Assembly (NCBI GenBank): GCA_028533045.1
Contig: JAQQAP010000030.1
Location: forward strand, 1 to 54,197
Length of the DNA: 54,197 nucleotides
DNA from: Spirochaetales bacterium
GTDB taxonomy: Bacteria; Spirochaetota; Spirochaetia; DSM-2461
Direction of reading: 5' to 3'
A program made the position numbers and the translations under genes. A model generated the notes under the pieces. The model saw nothing but the letters and a program-made list of their open reading frames with translations. It made no database searches and was not told the DNA's origin. Below, in pieces: positions 26,496 to 33,631 of the stretch; the first letter of the stretch is position 1; each line of letters begins with the position of its first letter.

Positions 26496-27400
26496 AGAAA
26501 ATCAGCCTCATAACCCTTTCCGCGGCCCTGGGGATTCTTCTCCTCTTTGTCCTGCGCTTTGCCTCCGGCCCCCTTAACCGGCGATCCCTGTTTCCCCGTT
26601 ACGAGGAGGAAAACATTACGACCATAGCCTGCCCCGAAGAGGGCTGGAAGGTTGTTAAAGGCCCTGACGCTTGGTTATACAGCTATGGAGCTGTGGACCT
26701 TCCTGTGGAAGAGGAGGAGCTGAATCGACTTTTGCGTATTCCCAAAGAGGCGAAGCGCCATGAGGTCGGTTTAGTTGATTCCGACTGGTTTCCCGGAGAA
26801 TCAACCGGTCTTGTCTATACAGACAATAAGGGCAAAGAACTCTCCCTGACTTTCTACTATGACTCCCTTTGGGCCGGTCGGCTCCTTTTTAGCCCCGATG
26901 CTATTAAGGCCTACCTTCTTCCCAATGGTGATCTTTCCCTCGTTAAAGGGGAATATCTCTCCTACCAGGGCATCCTTCCCAGGGAAATGGAGGGGGATAG
27001 TATTATCTACTACAGCCTCGATACGGCAAGGGAGGGAGCGGAAGCTGTTCTCTATCAATATAAGCTGATTCAGGACGGGGGCCTTTGGTCTTGTGAGAGT
27101 GAATTGCCCGTGGGAGCTCTGAAGGAAGAAGCGGTACACCTGCTTCTCCATCGTCTTGCCGACCTGGAAGGGGACCTGCTCTTCCTCGAAAGGGATTTTG
27201 ACCGGTCCCAGCTCCGGTTCCGGGTAGAAGTGCGGGATTACCGGGGTAATCGACTCGTATTGGAAGTGGGAGAAAGGATTGAATGGGAAGGGAGTGAATA
27301 CTATCTGGCCCGGGTTGAAGGGGAAGAGATGGTCTATGCCATGACCCGGGAGAACCTGGCCGGAATAGCTCCGTCCCTACAGAGTCTAATGGATCTTTAA
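26492..27400 (+). CDS. DUF4340-family membrane-anchored protein
   Basis: The 302-residue protein has an N-terminal membrane anchor (ISLITLSAALGILLLFVLRFASG) and a long periplasmic part. Proteins of this family (DUF4340) regularly follow GldF/GldG-like genes and are thought to be accessory components of that ABC system. The start is GTG at 26492, whose bases overlap the previous stop codon (GTGA). The last 15 bp overlap, tail to tail, the end of the HtrA gene. Confidence 0.75.
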   Translation: MKKISLITLSAALGILLLFVLRFASGPLNRRSLFPRYEEENITTIACPEEGWKVVKGPDAWLYSYGAVDLPVEEEELNRLLRIPKEAKRHEVGLVDSDWFPGESTGLVYTDNKGKELSLTFYYDSLWAGRLLFSPDAIKAYLLPNGDLSLVKGEYLSYQGILPREMEGDSIIYYSLDTAREGAEAVLYQYKLIQDGGLWSCESELPVGALKEEAVHLLLHRLADLEGDLLFLERDFDRSQLRFRVEVRDYRGNRLVLEVGERIEWEGSEYYLARVEGEEMVYAMTRENLAGIAPSLQSLMDL

Positions 27401-28657
27401 ACTGTAATGGAAGGCGAATCCCCGCCGTTTTACCGAGAGACTCAGGCGGTTTTCGCTGTTGAGAATCCGGTAAAATTCCTGAACATCCCGGGGCGTTTCC
27501 CCGTTTAATTCTTTGACAATATCCCCGTTCCTCAGACCCCTTTCTGCGGCGGGACTATTGGGAAAAACCCGGGTGATAATCAGGCCGCTTTCATAACGGG
27601 AAATTCCCATCTGTTCGCGCTGCTCTTCGGTCAATCCGGTTACTATAAAACCGGGCCACATGGGGCTGGACCCTTCGGCAAAATGTTCCTCTTCCCGGCG
27701 GGACAATTCAATGTTTCTGGTTAACTCTCTTCCCTCTCGGACAAAAGTTACCTTCACCGTCTCTCCCGGTACAAAACGGGATATGAGAGCTTCCACATCA
27801 TCCTCTGCTTCCAGAGATTGACCATTCAGGGCAATCAGGAAATCGCCCGGACGAATTCCTTCCGCCCCGGCAGGAGAATCGGGATAAATATTGTAAACAA
27901 AGAGCCCCCGCCACTCTTCCAGTCCCATCTGTTCTTTTAGGAACGAGGGGGCCCTGTCGGCATTCACACCAAGCCAACCCTTGTTGGCTCTCCCGTCGGA
28001 AATGAGCCGGTCCATATCTTCTTTAATCGTATTAATGGGAATCGTAAAGGCCAGCCCCATATTGCCCCCGTTCCGGGAAGCAATCCAGCTGTTAATACCA
28101 ATCACCTCGCCCTTCAGGTTGACCAGAGGCCCCCCGGAGTTCCCCGAATTGATCGCCGCATCGGTCTGGATATAATCCCCTTCCCGGTTTGTCGCGCTAA
28201 TGATACCCCGGGTCACGGTCGATTCAAAACCGTAGGGGTTCCCCACAGCCAGAACCCAATCGCCCACGATGAGAGTTTCTGAATCGCCCAGTATCGCCGT
28301 AGGAACGGGTATGTCCGAATCATAACAGAGGAGGGCCAGGTCCTTTTCCTTGTCAAAGCCCACCAGAGTTGCCTCATGGGTGGAGCCCTCATAAAGGGAA
28401 AGGGAAATATCCTCCGCTCCTCCTATCACATGATAATTGGTAACAACATAGACCGTCTTGCCCTCCTGGCGAATAATCACGCCCGAGCCGATCCTGTAGG
28501 GAACATTGATTTCCACAACCACCGGCAGAACCCGCCCGGAAATATCCCGGAAAGCCTGCTGCAGTTCTATAACGGTACTCCTCCCATTCTGCTCCTGGGA
28601 AATAAGGGGATAGGCTAGTAGTGTCAGAAGCAGAATAGAAGGGACCTTTAGTTTCAT
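27386..28657 (-). CDS. HtrA/DegP-type serine protease with two PDZ domains
   Basis: The 423-residue protein has a signal peptide (KLKVPSILLLTLLAYPLIS) and a trypsin-like domain with the full catalytic triad: H76 in TNYHVIGG, D106 in KDLALL, S174 in SGNSGGPL. Two PDZ domains follow (about 235-315 and 340-415). Such proteases act in the periplasm in protein quality control. The gene overlaps a small upstream membrane-protein gene by ATGA, so the two are translationally coupled. Confidence 0.93.
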   Translation of the reverse strand: MKLKVPSILLLTLLAYPLISQEQNGRSTVIELQQAFRDISGRVLPVVVEINVPYRIGSGVIIRQEGKTVYVVTNYHVIGGAEDISLSLYEGSTHEATLVGFDKEKDLALLCYDSDIPVPTAILGDSETLIVGDWVLAVGNPYGFESTVTRGIISATNREGDYIQTDAAINSGNSGGPLVNLKGEVIGINSWIASRNGGNMGLAFTIPINTIKEDMDRLISDGRANKGWLGVNADRAPSFLKEQMGLEEWRGLFVYNIYPDSPAGAEGIRPGDFLIALNGQSLEAEDDVEALISRFVPGETVKVTFVREGRELTRNIELSRREEEHFAEGSSPMWPGFIVTGLTEEQREQMGISRYESGLIITRVFPNSPAAERGLRNGDIVKELNGETPRDVQEFYRILNSENRLSLSVKRRGFAFHYSLKIH

Positions 28658-28821
28658 TTTTTCTTGATTTTAAATAGTTTAGACATGATCTCGTCCCGCT
28701 CGGGAAAAAGCAGGATGAGCAGGGAATAGAAAAGAATCGTCATGCGATTGTTCTCGGACGATCTCACGGTTAAAGCCTTGGACTCAACTTCCGTATGTTT
28801 ATTCTCTTTCATTACACCCAT
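28654..28821 (-). CDS. small membrane protein preceding HtrA
   Basis: The 55-residue protein has a hydrophobic stretch MTILFYSLLILLF followed by a charged tail ending in KLFKIKKK, so it is probably a single-span inner-membrane protein. I chose the ATG at 28821 because a GAAGG site lies 7 nt upstream. Its TGA overlaps the HtrA start codon, implying coupled translation and perhaps a role in controlling or localising that protease. No family is recognised. Confidence 0.6.
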   Translation of the reverse strand: MGVMKENKHTEVESKALTVRSSENNRMTILFYSLLILLFPERDEIMSKLFKIKKK

Positions 28822-28906
28822 CATAGTACCTTCCCCTGTCAAAATCCTTGCAAGACCATTACAAAACTGTAAGGTTTGGGAGTGTCCCGCCCGGGGTAAA
28901 ACGCTA

Positions 28907-29152
28907 TCACTTACTTAGTTCGTGTTTTGTAGCTTCATTCGTTACTTTCATAATAAAATCGGCTTTCAAGTTTGTATAGGCTTCCCTGTCATACTTATAT
29001 TTTTGGGCAAGCGATTGCTTGAGTTTCTCATATTCCTTTCTGTAGTTTTCATTTTGATTTAGAGAATTACGGAAATAGATTCTGTCCCATAATCCTGGAT
29101 TATAGGGTTTGACAATAATGGGATAAAGTTTCCCTAATTCTTCTTTAGTCAT
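28907..29152 (-). pseudogene. GrpB-family remnant with an in-frame internal deletion
   Basis: The 81-residue frame begins like a GrpB/UPF0157 protein (EELGKLYPIIVKPYNPGLW) and ends like one (IYFRNSLNQNENYRKEYEKLKQ, KYKYDREAYTNLKADFI). The family is normally about 165-180 residues; the whole middle, including the HIGSTAVPGL motif, is missing. The two parts join cleanly at the Trp, in frame. It is therefore probably non-functional despite being open. It overlaps the ProC-like gene upstream by ATGA. Confidence 0.7.
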
Positions 29153-29958
29153 GAAAGGCCCTCTTCAATTTGCTGACTTCTTTTTATTCCGTCTCGAATG
29201 GCATCCATAATAGACTTTTTGTTTTTAAAACTAAAGATCATAGCTTCCGTTATTCCCCCCGGAGTAGCCGTTTTAGAGATACAGCTTATCTTTTCATTCT
29301 TGGTAAGCGCACTTGGAACATGAGAAAAAGCCCATTCAATTATTGATGTATAACCGGGGTACTCCGATAGTATCTTCTTTTTATCAACGGGAACTGATAG
29401 TAATTCGGATTGGAGAATAATAGCGGGAAGAACGCTCAAAGCAGTAAAGCAATGGAATCCGCTTTCTTTATTAATAGGGATGAGCCCTATCTTTAGTTTG
29501 TGGAGAAGTGCTTTAATTTTTGTTGCTTCCGGATAAAGGGCACATATCCCGCTGCCGGAAACAATCGAATCGGGATTTGTCGGCATGAGGCGGATTATGT
29601 CTTTCTGGAATTTATTTGATAATTCCCCTATTGAAACACCGGCAAGGGATGAAATGATGAGAGCGTCTTTTTTGGTATGGGATGTATCTATATTCCCCAG
29701 TTGATCGGGGCGAACAAATAGGAAGATATAATCGCAGTTTATTAAGATAGCATCGTTTGTGGATAAACAATCTTTCAGTCCCGCTTGAGTTAGTTTTTCA
29801 TGGGTACTTTTTCTTCCACTGTAGGATATATGGATATTTTCTCTGGGAAAACCACTATTAAGAAAGGCTTGAACAAAGGCAAAGCCTAAATGACCACAGC
29901 CTATAAAACCAAATTTTTCTTTTTGGATTATACTATTCATAGATTCAGAATATCTCAT
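29149..29958 (-). CDS. ProC-like pyrroline-5-carboxylate reductase family protein
   Basis: The 269-residue protein has the N-terminal dinucleotide motif FGFIGCGHLGFAFV and the family's later features: IISSLAGVSIGEL, RLMPTNPDSIVSGSGI and a C-terminal TPGGITEAM. ProC makes proline from pyrroline-5-carboxylate with NAD(P)H. Divergence is considerable, so it may be a relative with another substrate. The ATG at 29940 is an alternative start. It lies in a run of small AT-rich genes downstream of ilvC. Confidence 0.75.
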   Translation of the reverse strand: MRYSESMNSIIQKEKFGFIGCGHLGFAFVQAFLNSGFPRENIHISYSGRKSTHEKLTQAGLKDCLSTNDAILINCDYIFLFVRPDQLGNIDTSHTKKDALIISSLAGVSIGELSNKFQKDIIRLMPTNPDSIVSGSGICALYPEATKIKALLHKLKIGLIPINKESGFHCFTALSVLPAIILQSELLSVPVDKKKILSEYPGYTSIIEWAFSHVPSALTKNEKISCISKTATPGGITEAMIFSFKNKKSIMDAIRDGIKRSQQIEEGLS

Positions 29959-29997
29959 TCTACCAGTAAATAAAATAGAGTTTAATAATAACAGGGG

Positions 29998-30372
29998 TTA
30001 GGGGGATAGTTTAATCAGATTTATGAGAGCATTTACATCGAGGAAATCATCGGCAAACATGTCCAAATCTAGTTGGTCGGTTCTTTGTGAAAAAATGATA
30101 TTCTTGCCAAGTGCTTTGGCATACCCAATCTCTAAGGTGACCATTTGTCCTATATGCTTGTCGGGAGTGAGAATATATACCATTTCTGAAGAACGAATTT
30201 TGGAGAAATGATTGTTCTGTAGTTCTAGTCTGATTTCGGGTGTCATGCCTGAATCGGGAATCTTGAAATCAAGATCAGGGAAAAGTGCCTCAATCTGATT
30301 TTGTTTGAAGGTCATCATAAGATCACCCATGAGGGATGCATTTTTCATGGTTGAGCATATGGTTATTTTCAT
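29998..30372 (-). CDS. nucleoside 2-deoxyribosyltransferase-like protein
   Basis: The 124-residue protein has the flavodoxin-like pattern of the NDT superfamily: an N-terminal strand KITICSTMK, a strand SEMVYILTPDKHIGQM, and TLEIGYAKALGK with the Glu that acts as nucleophile in true enzymes. Relatives cleave or exchange N-glycosidic bonds of deoxynucleosides and some serve as effectors in conflict systems. The ATG overlaps the stop of a Phd/YefM antitoxin gene, exactly where a toxin would be. An AAGGAG site lies 5 nt upstream inside that gene. Confidence 0.65.
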   Translation of the reverse strand: MKITICSTMKNASLMGDLMMTFKQNQIEALFPDLDFKIPDSGMTPEIRLELQNNHFSKIRSSEMVYILTPDKHIGQMVTLEIGYAKALGKNIIFSQRTDQLDLDMFADDFLDVNALINLIKLSP

Positions 30373-30617
30373 GGATTCTCCTTGATCGTAGAGTTTCCTC
30401 TTCTTGCATCTTGAAGAGATCTTTTAAGGCGAACCGCATTATTTTCAGATGAAAGTAGATATTGAGTTTCTGTGAGACTATTATAATCATCCAAAGATAT
30501 CATTACGACATTCTGATTGTTTTTTCTGGTAACAATCAGAGGCTCGTGATCCTGATAGACTTTATCCATATGTAATTTGAGATTTAGTCTTAGGTCTGTG
30601 TAACTTACTGCGTCCAT
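30369..30617 (-). CDS. Phd/YefM-family antitoxin
   Basis: The start at 30617 gives 82 residues and the classic antitoxin N terminus MDAVSYTDLRLNLKLHMDKVYQDHEPLIVTRKN (a longer frame upstream has no family similarity). It continues NVVMISLDDYNSLTETQYLLSS, as in YefM. The N-terminal domain binds DNA and the C-terminal tail neutralises a toxin. No YoeB-like toxin gene follows; instead a deoxyribosyltransferase-like gene overlaps its stop codon. Confidence 0.85.
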   Translation of the reverse strand: MDAVSYTDLRLNLKLHMDKVYQDHEPLIVTRKNNQNVVMISLDDYNSLTETQYLLSSENNAVRLKRSLQDARRGNSTIKENP

Positions 30618-30622
30618 AAGTA

Positions 30623-30958
30623 CTATGTTATATATTTTACGATGGATAAAACAAGTGCTGTAATCAAAATAATCCAAATCAGAATGAACAGGACCGCAAA
30701 GAACCAATTTTTCTTTAAGGAAACAGGTTCTAGAAACGCCTTTTTTTTGGATTCTTCTAAGAGGTCCTTCGGAATAGACTTAATTGATAATGTTATTAGG
30801 GTAGGGAGTATTATTAAATCATCCAATAAACCTAATACCAGAATGAAATCGGGAATTAAATCTATCGGGCTAAGGGCATAGGCCAGGGTGAAAAGAATCA
30901 GGAGTTTGGGAAATCGTTTAACTAAAAGGATGAAACAAAAGCGTACTCCCTTAAGCAT
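30623..30958 (-). CDS. YkvA family (DUF1232) membrane protein
   Basis: The protein has 111 residues from the ATG at 30958. It carries the family signature LAYALSPIDLIPDFILVLGLLDDLI and two hydrophobic segments, including one near the C terminus (WFFAVLFILIWIILITALVLSIV). Function is unknown. The ATG lies in the 3' arm of a 13-bp hairpin (30955-30998) that follows ilvC, so its translation may be restrained. It is 5 bp upstream of the antitoxin gene. Confidence 0.8.
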   Translation of the reverse strand: MLKGVRFCFILLVKRFPKLLILFTLAYALSPIDLIPDFILVLGLLDDLIILPTLITLSIKSIPKDLLEESKKKAFLEPVSLKKNWFFAVLFILIWIILITALVLSIVKYIT

Positions 30959-30998
30959 ATAGTTCCGCAGACTAGACAATTTCTACGGAACTATATGC
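30955..30998 (-). terminator. hairpin between ilvC and ykvA-like gene
   Basis: GCATATAGTTCCG (30955-30967) and CGGAACTATATGC (30986-30998) are perfect 13-bp inverted repeats. The hairpin lies just after the ilvC stop. It lacks a T-run on the minus strand, and it includes the ATG of the next gene, so it may act as a processing or translation-blocking structure rather than a classical terminator. Confidence 0.5.
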
Positions 30999-31005
30999 CA
31001 ATGGA

Positions 31006-32472
31006 TTAGATAATAGCCTTCATAGCAGTCATATAACCTCTCAGAACCTTACCGATTTTTTCTACACCGGTGTTTCTAATGGCGTCATTTACTTCTACAA
31101 GCTTCATGTTGTCCACGGAAGCATCGGCCAGTTCAAGACCCTTACCGATTACATCGGTGTCGATCTTGGCCATGAAGTCCTTAAGAAGGGGAACGCAGGC
31201 GTTGGCAAAGAGGTAGTTACCGTACTCGGCCGTATCGGAGATAACCACGTTCATTTCGTAAAGCTTCTTACGGGCAATGGTGTTGGCGATAAGGGGAGTT
31301 TCGTGGAGGGACTCGTAGTAGGCGGACTCGGGCTTGATGCCGGAGGAAACCATGGTGTCGAAAGCGAGTTCAACACCGGCCTTAACCATGGCTACCATAA
31401 GAATGGCCTTATCAAAGTACTCCTGTTCGGTAATTTCAACATCGCCGGCGGGAGTTTTTTCGAAGGCGGTTTCGTTGGTTTCCGCTCTCCACTTAAGGAG
31501 GTTGGCATCGTCATTGGCCCAGTCAACCATCATGGTAGAGGAGAACTCACCGGTGATGATATCGTCCATGTGCTTCTGGAAGAGGGGAGTCATGATTTCG
31601 TAGAGCTCTTCGGCCAGTTCGTTAGCTACGATCTTGGCGGGGTTGGAGAGTCGGTCCATCATGTTGGTCACACCACCGTGCTTAAGAGCTTCGGTGATGG
31701 TTTCCCAACCGTACTGGATCAGCTTGGAAGCGAAACCGGCGTCGATTCCCTTCTCTACCATCTTGTTAAAGCAGAGGATGGAACCGGTCTGGAGCATACC
31801 GCAGAGGATGGTCTGCTCACCCATGAGGTCCGACTTAACTTCTGCTACGAAGGAGGAGTGAAGTACACCGGCTCTGTCACCGCCGGTTGCGGCAGCGTAG
31901 GCTTTGGCGATTTCGAAACCGTCACCGTTGGGGTCGTTTTCTCTATGTACGGCGATGAGGGTGGGAACACCGAATCCTCTCTTGTACTCTTCGCGAACCT
32001 CGGTTCCGGGAGACTTGGGGGCTACCATAACAACGGTAATGTCATCTCGGATCTGCTTACCCTCTTCTACGATGTTAAAACCGTGGGAGTAGGCCAGGGC
32101 AGCGCCTTTTTTCATAAGAGGCATGATGGAGTCGATTACTTTGGAGTGCTGTTTGTCCGGAGTCAGGTTCAGAACCAGGTCCGCCTGGGGAACCAGTACT
32201 TCCTGGGTGTCTACGGTAAAGTTGTTCTCAGTAGCGTTCTTCCAGGACTGTCTCTTTTCCTTGATGGCCGCCGCTCTGAGAGCATAGGATACGTCAAGGC
32301 CGCTGTCTCTCATGTTAAGACCCTGGTTAAGACCCTGGGCTCCACAACCTACGATGACGACCTTCTTGCCTTTAAGTTTTTCTACGCCGTTGAATTCGGA
32401 CTTGTCCATAAAACGGCACTGACCCAGCTCTTCCAGCTGAGTTCTAAGGGGGAGGGTATTAAAGTAATTCAT
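31006..32472 (-). CDS. ilvC: ketol-acid reductoisomerase, long (class II) form
   Basis: The protein has 488 residues from the second of two adjacent ATG codons, placed 6 nt after AAGGAG. It aligns by eye with the 491-residue E. coli enzyme from the first residues ([21 protein letters not shown]). The NADPH motif is [25 protein letters not shown], and the duplicated C-terminal knotted domain of class II enzymes is present. It isomerises and reduces acetolactate in valine, leucine and isoleucine synthesis. The upstream neighbour on the other strand is IlvY, its activator in enterobacteria. A 142-bp inverted repeat occupies the leader. Confidence 0.96.
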   Translation of the reverse strand: MNYFNTLPLRTQLEELGQCRFMDKSEFNGVEKLKGKKVVIVGCGAQGLNQGLNMRDSGLDVSYALRAAAIKEKRQSWKNATENNFTVDTQEVLVPQADLVLNLTPDKQHSKVIDSIMPLMKKGAALAYSHGFNIVEEGKQIRDDITVVMVAPKSPGTEVREEYKRGFGVPTLIAVHRENDPNGDGFEIAKAYAAATGGDRAGVLHSSFVAEVKSDLMGEQTILCGMLQTGSILCFNKMVEKGIDAGFASKLIQYGWETITEALKHGGVTNMMDRLSNPAKIVANELAEELYEIMTPLFQKHMDDIITGEFSSTMMVDWANDDANLLKWRAETNETAFEKTPAGDVEITEQEYFDKAILMVAMVKAGVELAFDTMVSSGIKPESAYYESLHETPLIANTIARKKLYEMNVVISDTAEYGNYLFANACVPLLKDFMAKIDTDVIGKGLELADASVDNMKLVEVNDAIRNTGVEKIGKVLRGYMTAMKAII

Positions 32473-32488
32473 CATTATCTCCTTGGGT

Positions 32489-32630
32489 AAGCCGTTTTCA
32501 AAATACCATCTAGCACCGGATGCGTTGTTAGAGAACGAACCTGAAGTCCTCATGTACTTTTTGTACACTGCGGTTTCAGAACCTTTCTCTGCCTAGCATG
32601 CGGCACAATCTAGTATTTTGAAAACGGCTT
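32489..32630 (-). repeat. 142-bp imperfect palindrome in the ilvC leader
   Basis: Perfect 18-bp arms, AAGCCGTTTTCAAAATAC (32489-32506) and its complement (32613-32630), enclose a further imperfect inverted repeat that continues to a GTAC-TTTTT-GTAC loop near 32554-32566. Read on the minus strand the structure lies between the putative ilvC promoter and the AAGGAG site, so the transcript should fold into one long hairpin. It could be a regulatory leader or a MITE-like insertion. No T-box signature or branched-chain leader peptide was seen. Confidence 0.7.
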
Positions 32631-32633
32631 ATC

Positions 32634-32663
32634 ATTAAATTAAAATCACATACTGTTGTACAA
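32634..32663 (-). promoter_or_regulatory. putative ilvC promoter with IlvY-like operator
   Basis: On the minus strand TTGTAC and TTTAAT are 18 bp apart. The surrounding plus-strand sequence TGTTGTACAAAAAGCAATAT resembles a LysR-type T-N11-A box and is repeated in part inside the leader hairpin. Confidence 0.35.
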
Positions 32664-32749
32664 AAAGCAATATAACATATATACTCGTTGTGTGAAACAC
32701 CTTGTGCCGGGAATAACATTGAAAATATTGCAACGGGAGGGCGCATAAA

Positions 32750-33631
32750 ATGGAATTTGAACAGCTTAGGCAGTTTTTGACCCTGGTGGAAACGGAGCAT
32801 TTTGCCCGGGCCGCCCAGAAATGCGGTTTGAGCCCTTCCGCTTTTACGCGAAGCATCAAGAGATTGGAAGAGAACTTTGGCTTTGATCTCTTTGAGCGGG
32901 ATAACCGGTCGGTCCGCCTGACCTACGGGGGGAATCTCTTTAAGGAGTACGCCCGGGATATTCTGGACCGGATGGGGGAATTTGAGCATCGGGCTGCCGG
33001 CGGTATGGACACTCTGGAGGGGGAGATTTCCCTCTACGGTTCGGTAACGGCCTGCTACAGCATATTGCCTCCCTTCATAGATAAGTTCCGTGATAAATTC
33101 AGTGATATTCATATTCGCCTGGAAACGGGGGAGGCGGGGGACGCCATTAATATGGTGGTCCAGGATGAGGTGGACCTGGCGGTAATTATGAAGCCTGCCG
33201 AGCTCCCCGAATCAATGGATTTCCTACCCATCATGACTACTCCGCTGGTTTTTATTGCTCCCCCCGATCTGGTAGGTTTGGAAGAAGCCCGTCTGGGCGA
33301 AGTGCCCCTGGTTCAGCATTCGGCGGGACTGGCCAAGGAGCGGACGGAGGAGTGGTTTCGGGAGAAGGGCCTGACTCCCCACATCTATTCCCGGGTGAAC
33401 AGTAACGAAGCGGTTCTGGCCCTTGTAAATCTGGGCTGCGGGATTGGGGTCGTGCCCCGTCTGGTTCTGGAGCGGAGCCCCTTTCACTCCCATTTGCAGG
33501 TCCTTGATTTCACACCGCCCCTGCCCCCCTACGAGGTGGGCCTCTGCCTTCAGAAAAAACGAAAAATCAATCCCCTGGTAAGGGCCTTCTGGAATTTGGT
33601 AGAGAAGGAAAAGGAGGAATTAACATGGTAG
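32750..33631 (+). CDS. ilvY: LysR-family regulator IlvY
   Basis: The 293-residue protein has an N-terminal winged helix-turn-helix (FEQLRQFLTLVETEHFARAAQKCGLSPSAFTRSIKRLEE) and a C-terminal inducer domain. It matches E. coli IlvY at several places: SVTACYSILPP, LETGEAGDAINMVVQDEVDLAVIMKPAELP, LGCGIGVVP and CLQKKRKINPLVRAFW. In enterobacteria IlvY is divergent from ilvC and activates it when acetolactate is present; the same arrangement here supports the call. A GGGAGG site lies 9 nt before the ATG. It overlaps the next ABC gene by 7 bp. Confidence 0.92.
   Translation: MEFEQLRQFLTLVETEHFARAAQKCGLSPSAFTRSIKRLEENFGFDLFERDNRSVRLTYGGNLFKEYARDILDRMGEFEHRAAGGMDTLEGEISLYGSVTACYSILPPFIDKFRDKFSDIHIRLETGEAGDAINMVVQDEVDLAVIMKPAELPESMDFLPIMTTPLVFIAPPDLVGLEEARLGEVPLVQHSAGLAKERTEEWFREKGLTPHIYSRVNSNEAVLALVNLGCGIGVVPRLVLERSPFHSHLQVLDFTPPLPPYEVGLCLQKKRKINPLVRAFWNLVEKEKEELTW

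Noticed and set aside
29998..30617. Classical YefM-YoeB toxin-antitoxin pair
   Set aside because: The antitoxin is clear, but the coupled gene is not a YoeB/RelE-type protein.
31303..32490. 395-codon open frame antisense to ilvC
   Set aside because: It is the mirror of a strongly conserved gene with biased codons, has low-complexity Gly/Val-rich translation and no ribosome site.
32472..32568. Leader peptide for attenuation of ilvC
   Set aside because: The upstream in-frame codons have no run of Ile, Leu or Val and fall within the hairpin; they are an extension of the ilvC frame without a start signal.
32685..32700. GTGTGAAACAC as a parS site near parAB
   Set aside because: Only one half of the TGTTTCACGTGAAACA palindrome is present, and it lies 14 kb from parAB in the ilvC/ilvY spacer.
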